40,032 nucleotides of DNA from Schoenoplectus triqueter (Eukaryota; Streptophyta; Magnoliopsida; Poales; Cyperaceae). A model generated the notes under the pieces. That model saw only the letters and a program-made list of their open reading frames with translations. It was not told where the DNA came from and ran no database searches. The DNA lies in the NCBI GenBank assembly GCA_964058805.1, contig CAXKVV010000744.1, positions 1 to 40,032 on the forward strand. Reading direction: 5' to 3'. Positions 33,201-40,032 of this stretch are shown piece by piece. Made by a program: the position numbers and the translations under genes. How positions within the stretch are numbered: the stretch's first letter is position 1; every line of letters begins with the position of its first letter.

Positions 33201-35123
33201 TTTCTAAATTTTATTTGAAACTTCTTTGTTAAATAGCCTTAAAGTGCATTAAAATGATTTCAAATAAGAAAGTTTTCAACATAACAATTGTTCATCATAA
33301 CCTTATTGATAGTATCATAATCTGGTTTGAAAGGTTTCTTAAGCATATTTTTCAAAAATATCAAAAATACCCTCAGCTGTCCAGTTCAGTCCTTTATCAG
33401 AAAAGAATTAAAAAACTGTACCGATCCGTGAATTTAACATATATATATTATTTTATATTCATAAAATATATATCAAGAAGAGCTTGTATAAAAATGTTCA
33501 TGCAAAAATACGCTTTAAATACCTTTCAAATAAGCAAAACAATCCTGACAGCTCATTATTTTCAGAACCGTCCTCTTTTGATATTTTACTCAAAACAGTA
33601 CTTTTTAAAGCTCAAAATGAAAAGTGTTCAACATGAAAGTTGTTCGTAACATCCCATTTCATATTTCTGTTAAATAAAATCAGTATGTTATTAACGTATT
33701 TTACTTTAAAACAAATAATAAACAGTATTATCAGCTGAAGTCTTCGTAAGTTTTCACATTTGTCCATTTCTAATATTCCTTCCGAAATAATATTTTAAAG
33801 GATTCAAATTAAAAAATATTAAAAATAAAAGTTTTTCATAACATTGTCATTAATATTTTTATCAAATAAAATTAGTATCTTACTAATATATTTTTCTCAA
33901 AAAGTCTAAAAAGATCACTACATGATTATGTTTTCTTTACCGATAAAAATCAGAAAAATATTATGGTCCATTCTAAAAAAATATTTTAAAATCATAAATA
34001 TTTTGATAATAAGTATAAATAAAAATATAATAAAATTTCTTTATAAATAGATCTTAAGAAAATAAATTAAAAATAGTTTCATAATAAATCATTTTAATTA
34101 AAGAATAATCATTTCAAGATAAAATATAATAATTAGAATAAAAATCATAATAAAATAAAATAAAAATAATGCATTCATTGAAAATATATAATAAAAAGAA
34201 ATAACATAAAAAAAATAATAAGATAAAAAATTTCTTAATATAAATAAATATAATTTTTATTCATTAAATCAAATTCTAAATTAAATAATTCTAAATAAAA
34301 ATATATAAAAATACAAAAATAAACAAAATTAAATATATAATGAATAAAAAAATAAAATAGATATAACTCTTATTCAAAATCAAATAAAAATTAAATAAAA
34401 ATGAATTAAATAAATAAATACATAAATAAAAAGTAAAAGACTTTATGATTTTTATTTTTACCAATTAAAAATAAATTCAATTTTAAAACTAAATCAACAT
34501 TCACCTAAAATAAAGATCAAAATAAAAAAATAAAAAGTAACTCTCAATTTCAAAATTAAATAAATTTAAATATCAATAAATAAATAAAAATATTAGTAAA
34601 AATAATAATAAAAAACTAAAAGACTTTTTTTTCTTCTTATCAAATAAAAAAAATTCAATTTTAGAATTAAACCAACCTTAATCTAAAATAAAAATAAATC
34701 TCAATATTCAAGACTAAATAAATTTAAATAAGATAAGTTCAAATAATAAATAAATAAATAAATAAATCATTTTATCAATAAAAAATAAAAAGTCAATTCA
34801 CATGGTGTAAACTACCTTGAAAACTCCATATACTTCATGCCCTTACTCACAGTGACCGCTTAAAATTGCTTAACTATTTTGTTTATTTTCTCTTTCTTAA
34901 TCAGAGGTTCCTCGGGTTCAAAGCCCAGGGTAATTAACAATGGGGGCTTGCGCCCATTGGAATCTTAAAGACCCCACAATCTCTAAAACCTTTAAATGTG
35001 CATTCCAAATTTATATAAATATACCCCAATGCACACTTAGAGGGATCTCCGTGTCCTTCTTCCGCAATTCATCGTCCAGTTTCTTTTTTCAGGGCGGTGA
35101 GAGGCGCGAAAAAGGGTCGCACA
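30220..35123 (+). repeat. 3' LTR (4,904 bp)
   Basis: Near-identical copy of 16099-21003 with the same internal repeats and candidate promoters. Followed directly by the target duplication GCTAT (35124-35128) and then hAT transposase sequence. Confidence 0.95.
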
Positions 35124-35128
35124 GCTAT
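35124..35128. repeat. 5-bp target duplication GCTAT, right copy
   Basis: Matches 16094-16098. Confidence 0.95.
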
Positions 35129-35833
35129 GTATCGAGCAAACTCATTTAACATTCTTTTTTCGTCATATTTGACAAGAGTTCTATTACCGTCCGAGTTCAA
35201 ACAACTTTGTACCATACGGGTATCGGGTCTTTCTTAGGGTTCTTCATTTTTTGCTATGTGTTTATCGGCATATTTTTAAAATTGACTTAAACCATTTTTT
35301 ATTACATAATTGTACGAAGTTTTGTAATTACTTACCTTACATCGTGCATTGATTAGAACACCGTCGGGACCTAAAATTTATTCGTAATAGCGCCACCAAG
35401 GTGCATCATAAGTTGGGGGAGCTATCCTCCTTCTTTTGTCAGCTCCGAATTCGATCGGGGATTCCGGGACGCTTGAGTCGGGTGTTGGTGTGGAACATCC
35501 CACACTCATTGGATGTAACGGTGGAAGTCCACCACTAGTTGTATCGATATTATATTAGAAACTTGGCGGATATTAATTAGAACTTGACGGAAATGAGATC
35601 GAACCTTGTCTGACACTAAAGGATATGATTTGCAGGTTGTAATTAGGATCAACATGCGGTTGTGATGGATAATATTGTTGTGATGAAATTTGTTGATAAT
35701 ATGGGTGCAGAGGATTAGGATTTTGTCGATAGTATGGGTTCGGAGGGTTAGAACGTGACATATCTTCATTAAAAATTTCAACGCTCAATCGATGTGCCAT
35801 TTATTTGGCATGAGAGGGATTGGGAGATGTCAT
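35129..35833 (-). pseudogene. hAT transposase, N-terminal part with BED-type zinc finger (broken)
   Basis: Minus strand. Two candidate starts are in one frame: ATG at 35833 (MTSPNPSHAK, then TAA) and ATG at 35800 (MAHRLSVEIFNEDM). The TAA between them is probably a mutation, since a longer N-terminus is common in these proteins. A Pro/Tyr/Gln-rich stretch follows, then a frameshift near 35572. The next open piece reads PMSVGCSTPTPDSSVPESP, then APPTYDAPWWRYYE, TAA, GPDGVLINARCK: the first part of a BED zinc finger. A donor-like gtaagt follows at about 35335. Beyond it, YADKHIAKNEEP, a frameshift, then LVKYDEKRMLNEFARYIA reach the LTR junction. At least three disablements are visible. Confidence 0.8.
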
Positions 35834-36340
35834 TTGATATTGCTAAAAAACATTAAAAAATATAATGAATGCTATAAATATAAAAAAGAATTAATTATTA
35901 TAAATTAAAAATACAACTAATTACAAAAAATAAAGAATCTAATAAAAACTAATTAAAAGAAATGAATGGCAAAAAAAGAATGTAAATATATATTTAAAAA
36001 ACTAATTACCAAAAAATATAAACTAATTATAAAATATAATAGATACTAATAACTAAACTTTTTTTGTAGGAATCGAAAGATTGTCGAAATCCCGAAACTT
36101 TAAAACGAATTAACGACAAATAATATAACGAATGCTAAATTGATAATAATAACTAAATAACACTAATATAAATATTTTTGATTTTTTTTCTGAATAATGT
36201 AATAAAATTACTATAATAATATAATTAGAGAATTGCTAATATCTAATGATTAACGAATTAACGAGTGAGAATTTGGTTTGGAGAATTAAGAAAAGAGATA
36301 GAGTGAAGTTGTTTGTGTATGAATACGAGATGAAATGGGG

Positions 36341-36352
36341 TGATATTTATAA
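36341..36352 (-). promoter_or_regulatory. Candidate transposase TATA box (minus strand)
   Basis: Read on the minus strand: cttataaatatcacccc, followed by a CT-rich leader (cacaaacaacttcactctat...). It lies about 510 bp upstream of the first candidate ATG, leaving room for a leader intron. Confidence 0.5.
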
Positions 36353-36701
36353 GAAAAAAATTTGAATTATTTTTTTGTTATTTTTTTAATTTTTTCGATT
36401 TTTTTTAATTTCTACGGGTTTGAACGGGTCGGACGGATTTGATTCCCGGGTTTCCCGAGTAGGGTCGGGTCGAGCATGGGTTAGGACGGGTTGGACAGGT
36501 CGGGTCGGGTCGGGTCAAGACGGGTCCAAAATGGGTTGGGTCTAGCACGAGTTTTTTTCAAATTTTTTTGCCCGCACCTGTGCTAGACTCGTCGGTTCTA
36601 ACGGGTCACGGGTCAGACGGGTTTGAGCACGGGTCAGATCGGGTCACGACCACAAGTCGGACGGGTCAGGTTTGACCCGGACGGATTTTTTTCAAACACT
36701 A

Positions 36702-36709
36702 ATCTGCGC
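36702..36709. repeat. 8-bp target duplication ATCTGCGC of the hAT, right copy
   Basis: Matches 13484-13491. Confidence 0.85.
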
Positions 36710-36766
36710 TTTGGCGACTTTGTGACTTGCAAATTATCTCATGACTTCAACTCGCATGTCGTCACT

Positions 36767-37337
36767 TAGGGGTTTGCCAAAACCCGCCGGGTATAACCCG
36801 CCGGGTATAACCCGTACCCGTGCCCGGTACCCGCGGTACCCGTACCTGTGCCCGGTACCCGCGGTACCCGTACCCGTGCCCGGTACCCGCGGTACCCGTA
36901 CCCGTGACCGGGTATAGGCGAGTAAACGGGTATGGGTTTGAGAAGGACCCGTTAGTTTTTTTTTTGGGAAAAAATCATTGTACCCGTACCCGTTTACCCG
37001 CCGCCCGCGTACCCGCCGCTTGTACCCGTACCCGCACCCGCTGAACCATTATAGTGGTTCAGTAAATCGTTATAGCGTTTCATAAATCGTTGCAACGATT
37101 TATTGAACAGTTGCAATGATTTACTGAACTATTATAATGTTTGACCCGCCGACCCGTCCCGTTCCCGACCCGACCTGCCCTACCCTTGGACCCGCCCCGT
37201 GTGTCCGAGTACCCCCGTACCCGTACCCGTGTACCCGCGACGAACATAGATAGGGTACGGTTTTGAAAAAAAAAACCGTCTACCCGTGCCCGCCGTACCC
37301 GCCGCCCGTACCCACGATACCCGCCGCCAAATCACTA
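36767..37337. mobile_element. Non-autonomous hAT element (571 bp), TSD TCGTCACT
   Basis: Flanked by TCGTCACT at 36759-36766 and 37338-37345. The ends are TAGGGGTTTGCC and, in reverse complement, TAGTGATTTGGC, an imperfect hAT-type inverted repeat. The interior starts with a 28-bp-period GC-rich tandem (36823-36907). At 37040-37200 it carries a block homologous, in inverted orientation, to the subterminal region of the larger hAT (13664-13860): ttgacccgccgacccgtccc and ccaagggt-type words plus gttcagtaaatcgtt. No coding capacity. Confidence 0.75.
36823..36907. repeat. GC-rich 28-bp tandem repeat (three copies)
   Basis: Unit: gcggtacccgtacc-gtgc, then ccggtaccc. Each unit contains the palindromes GGTACC and CCGCGG. 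Confidence 0.75.
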
Positions 37338-37388
37338 TCGTCACTACATCTGACATCCTGTGCTTTGACGCTTCACTGCTCCGTCCTT

Positions 37389-37784
37389 TCAAGTGCCTCA
37401 TTTTTGTGCCTCAATTATGCCCCCATTTTTTTATATTTTTAATAACTCAAAGTTAAAACTGAAATATCAAAACAAAACCTTTTGATTTGATCAATATCAT
37501 TTTATTTATATATAGATTAAAAATTATAATATTTAAATAATATTTTATATGACATCAAGAGTTTATAAAAAATACACTAATATAATTAATTATTGAGCGT
37601 TGATTTTATAACTTGTTGATTTATATAAAATAAAAGTGAAAAAATAAATATTTTTATGCATAAGAAGAATATATAAAATAAATAAAATCTTATGATTTAT
37701 TTGATATTGCAATTTTAAATTTTGAGTTATTAAAAATTTTAAAAGTAGAGTCATGATTGAGGTACAAAAAATTATGGCATTTGA
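37389..37784. mobile_element. Palindromic MITE of about 396 bp
   Basis: Left tcaagtgcctcatttttgtg, then cctcaattatg and tttttaataactcaaa; the reverse complement of the right end reads tcaaatgccataattttttg, then tacctcaatcatg and ttttaataactcaaa. The arms are about 80 bp with mismatches. No convincing target duplication; TTCAA and TTGAA at the edges are inverted rather than direct. Confidence 0.6.
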
Positions 37785-38113
37785 ATACACCTCTTACAGG
37801 ATTTGCAATATACTCAATGTCTTAATCAAGTAAATTTATTAGAATAAATTTGAGTTAATTTAACTCTTTGTAAAATAAACTTAAGTTTAATTTGAGTTTT
37901 TTTTTTAATTTTAAGTTAAATTAAATTATTTATTTATAAATTATTGCTAGTATATTAAATTTTATGATGATAAATTTTATAATGATAAATTATCATTAAA
38001 AAAATTTATAGACCTCACTCAATCAAATCTAACTAGGTCATTATCGTGCATCGAAGTATGGATCCAAATTGCATATTGAAAATAGTTCAAAGGTTTCAGG
38101 AATAAAACTCTAG
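37785..38113. other. AT-rich intergenic sequence
   Basis: No gene or repeat recognised. Confidence 0.45.
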
Positions 38114-38121
38114 GTAATGAG

Positions 38122-38691
38122 TAGGGCTGCAAACGAATCGAACACGAACGAACTAACCTGTGTTCGAGTTTGATTTGAAATCTATTTTGAACTAGTTTGA
38201 TTTGAAATAGATAGACAGTTTCAAACTCAAATCATAGTTCAAAATTCGATTCGTTAAAAGTTCGAACTGTTTGGTTCGATTCGTTAATAGTTCGAAATAG
38301 AATTATCAGATGAACAAATTTCATAATTTATATCAAAATAACAGAATCAAATATAAATTATCAATTTAATACAAATTCATACAAAACTAAAAGTTCATTC
38401 AACAAAAATTAATAAATTTCATATAAATTCATAGTACTCAAAGTCTCAAACAATCAAATAATTAATACAAATTCAAACAAACAGTCACTCAAACAGACAA
38501 CATAATAAAAGTTCAAACTATAATAGTTCGCGAACACATTTCGAACGAACTCACCATGGATTGAGTTTGATTCGATATAATTTCGAATCAAATCAGTTTG
38601 ATTTGAAATTAATTTCGAACTAGAATCGAACGAACTTTTTTCGAATCGAACACGAACGAACTACGAACTTCGAATATTTCTTGCAGCCCTA
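38122..38691. mobile_element. hAT-type MITE (570 bp)
   Basis: Terminal inverted repeat TAGGGCTGCAA, perfect over 11 bp. The flanks are gtaatgag (38114-38121) and gcaatgag (38692-38699), a 7/8 match expected of an 8-bp hAT duplication. Subterminal regions are dense in CGAAC words in both orientations (gaacacgaacgaac, gttcgaa). No coding. Confidence 0.8.
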
Positions 38692-38712
38692 GCAATGAGT
38701 AGATTGTATAAT

Positions 38713-39137
38713 TAGGGGTGTAAATTTTTTATCCGACTCGACGGGTTAATCCGACTCAACTCAAACCCGTCCCGACCTGAAAATAAATGAGTCGGGTATA
38801 GATTTAATTTTTTTTACCCGAATCGGGTCGAGTTGGGTTCGAGTGAACCCGACCCGATTAATTATGTTTTTTGAATTAATTTTATGATTTAGTACTAATT
38901 AAAACTTAAATGCACATTAATTAAGATTAATTAATATTTTACTGCTTAAAATTATATAAAAATAATTAATAAATATTTAATTATTTTATACGGGTCGGGT
39001 TGGGTCGACCCGTGACCCGTCGGGTCGGGTATGGGTCAAGATATTTTGACTCAAATTTAATCGGGTCGGGTTCGAAGCGGGTTAAAAAAATAATAAAATA
39101 ATATGACCCAATCCGACCTGACTCATTGACACCCCTA
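38713..39137. mobile_element. hAT-type MITE (425 bp)
   Basis: Ends TAGGGGTGTAAA and, in reverse complement, TAGGGGTGTCAA. The interior has CGGGTCGGGT and its complement near both ends and an AT-rich middle. The flanks (ttgtataat and ctgtatat) share only a degenerate 8-mer, so the insertion is older than its neighbour at 38122. Confidence 0.7.
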
Positions 39138-39667
39138 CTGTATATACTTGGTGTTACCCTATGCTGACGTCAGAGTTCGCAACCAAAGTAACAGGTACTA
39201 GTTGGAGTTCGGAAACATTTTTTTCCTAAAAAATGAAACGGCTCTTGCATTCTTATTTCCACAAGTGGCATACTCAAGCTGAAGAGGGATTATCTCAAGG
39301 TGTAGCACGCTCCCGAAAGTCTTTGTACTAACGTCCCTTCCAAAAAAATGTTATGACAAATTAGTTGTGCAAAAATCCAACGGTGGAGATTTTGTTTGTG
39401 GATGAAGGGGCCTTAAACCTCTGAGATTTTCTATATCTTCCCTTACCAAATGAATTTTTGTTTTCCTGTAAAATACAACCCCTCTCTGCACCTACTTCCG
39501 GTACCTTTCCTAAGATATATCTCCCAAATTAATTTTACGGGTCACCAAAATTTCAAACGATAATATAATAAGTTGCTCTGTTGCTGCTAATTTTTGTCAT
39601 ATTTTTTCAGTTTGGTTTGAGAGATAAAAGAGCAGTGGATTTTCTTTTGCTTTAAGCGAGAGAGATT
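39138..39667 (+). promoter_or_regulatory. Upstream region and 5' leader of the right-edge gene
   Basis: Less AT-rich than the repeats to its left. A pyrimidine tract with an acceptor-like site (gtcatattttttcag, ending at about 39610) suggests a leader intron just before the ATG. No single TATA box is clear; aagatatatctccc at about 39510 is one candidate. Confidence 0.35.
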
Positions 39668-40001
39668 ATGGCCTCACCATATCAGATTTCAAGTTCAGCA
39701 CAACCCAAAAGAAAATATCCCATGTTGGATGATTATAGAAATGCAATTCAATGGGAGAATTTGTAAGTGATTTTATTATTTTTCTGATGAGGTTGTTTTA
39801 TTTCTTAGATCTGTTTCAAAATTTGTGTAAATTTTGTGAATTTTGTTCTGATCATTTTTTATGCATACTATTTCAGCAAAAAATGACACATTTTTTGTAA
39901 TAATTTTTTTCGTGTCGTAGCACTGATGCTTGCGCATCTTCTCTATCAGAGACAGCACCTCAGATTTCTCACCAAGAAAGTGGACACTTCACCTCAGAAA
40001 G
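39668..40001 (+). CDS. 5' end of an unrecognised plant gene, first two coding exons
   Basis: ATG at 39668 in gagagattATGGCC. Exon 1 is 39668-39762 (31 codons plus two bases), with donor gtaagt at 39763. The intron ends gtcgtag at 39920. Exon 2 is 39921-40001, followed by donor gtaaat at 40002. Joining exons at these sites keeps one open frame, and both introns are phase 2. The encoded N-terminus begins MASPYQISSSAQPKRKYPM, then LDDYRNAIQWENF, and is Ser/Gln-rich after that. No signal peptide or membrane segment is apparent. KRKYPM is a small basic cluster. I do not recognise the family; the rest lies beyond the window. The minus-strand open frame over the intron is treated as chance. Confidence 0.6.
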
Positions 40002-40032
40002 GTAAATGCAAATACTATGTGCATGTTAACTT

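Larger units (their letters stand above)
16099..35123 (+). mobile_element. 19-kb non-autonomous Ty3/gypsy LTR retrotransposon, Tat-like, very recent insertion
   Basis: Two LTRs (16099-21003 and 30220-35123) flank a 9.2-kb interior with a broken gag, no recognisable reverse transcriptase, RNase H or integrase, and long tandem arrays. It is bounded by a 5-bp duplication and TG...CA ends. The LTR copies differ by about 6 substitutions, all transitions, and 3 single-base length changes over 4.9 kb. The gag and the nucleocapsid-like remnant resemble plant Tat-lineage elements. Length, absent pol and a gag remnant put it between the LARD and TR-GAG classes of non-autonomous elements. The plus-strand orientation follows from gag and the primer-site position. 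It interrupts the hAT transposase gene. Confidence 0.9.
35129..36701 (-). mobile_element. hAT transposon, right arm (5' side of the transposase gene)
   Basis: Holds the transposase N-terminus (35129-35833), an AT-rich upstream part, a candidate promoter and the subterminal GC-rich ACGGGTCGGG block (36415-36680). Ends in CACTA at 36701, followed by ATCTGCGC. Confidence 0.85.

Noticed and set aside
1..40032. CRISPR-like arrays, bacterial operons, rRNA genes
   Set aside because: The tandem arrays lack constant repeats with unique spacers. Introns, LTRs and MITEs place the sequence in a plant nuclear genome.

Overview
The window looks like a stretch of a large, AT-rich flowering-plant nuclear genome. 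The signs are GT-AG introns, a solo LTR, plant-type hAT, Tourist-like and Mutator-like elements, and a Ty3/gypsy gag of the plant Tat type. I cannot name the species. Almost nothing here is host coding sequence. An exon resembling the OXS3 (oxidative stress 3) family lies at 634-958, and the first two coding exons of an unrecognised gene start at 39668 and run off the right edge.

Layout. 1-1573: gene-derived sequence. 2328-7785: a palindromic MITE split by a 4.9-kb insertion (2745-7634) that I read as a solo LTR; it begins TG, ends CA, and is flanked by the 5-bp repeat ACATC. 8190-12757: a run of short inverted-repeat elements, including one with a 9-bp duplication sitting inside CACTA-like sequence and a Tourist-like MITE with TAA duplications. 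13354-37345: a nest. A hAT transposon (13492-36701, 8-bp duplication ATCTGCGC) is interrupted in its transposase gene by a 19,025-bp LTR retrotransposon (16099-35123, 5-bp duplication GCTAT). A 571-bp hAT-type element (36767-37337, TCGTCACT) lies 57 bp beyond the hAT duplication. 37389-39137: another palindromic element and two more hAT-type MITEs. 39668-40032: start of a host gene.

The central object is the 19-kb retrotransposon. Its two 4.9-kb LTRs differ by only about 6 substitutions and 3 single-base indels by eye, so it inserted very recently. It has no visible reverse transcriptase, integrase or RNase H, and its gag has in-frame stops and a rearranged order. It must have been mobilised by enzymes supplied in trans. 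Most of its interior is non-coding tandem repeats: a 37-bp array of about 1.8 kb, an array of roughly 130-bp units, and a 265-bp duplication.

Order of events from the nesting: the short palindromic elements and the host hAT-like remnant came first; the 4.2-kb hAT then inserted; the 19-kb LTR element inserted last, into the hAT transposase gene. No CRISPR, rRNA, convincing tRNA or bacterial-type feature was seen. All coordinates come from reading by eye, so element edges without a stated target duplication are approximate.
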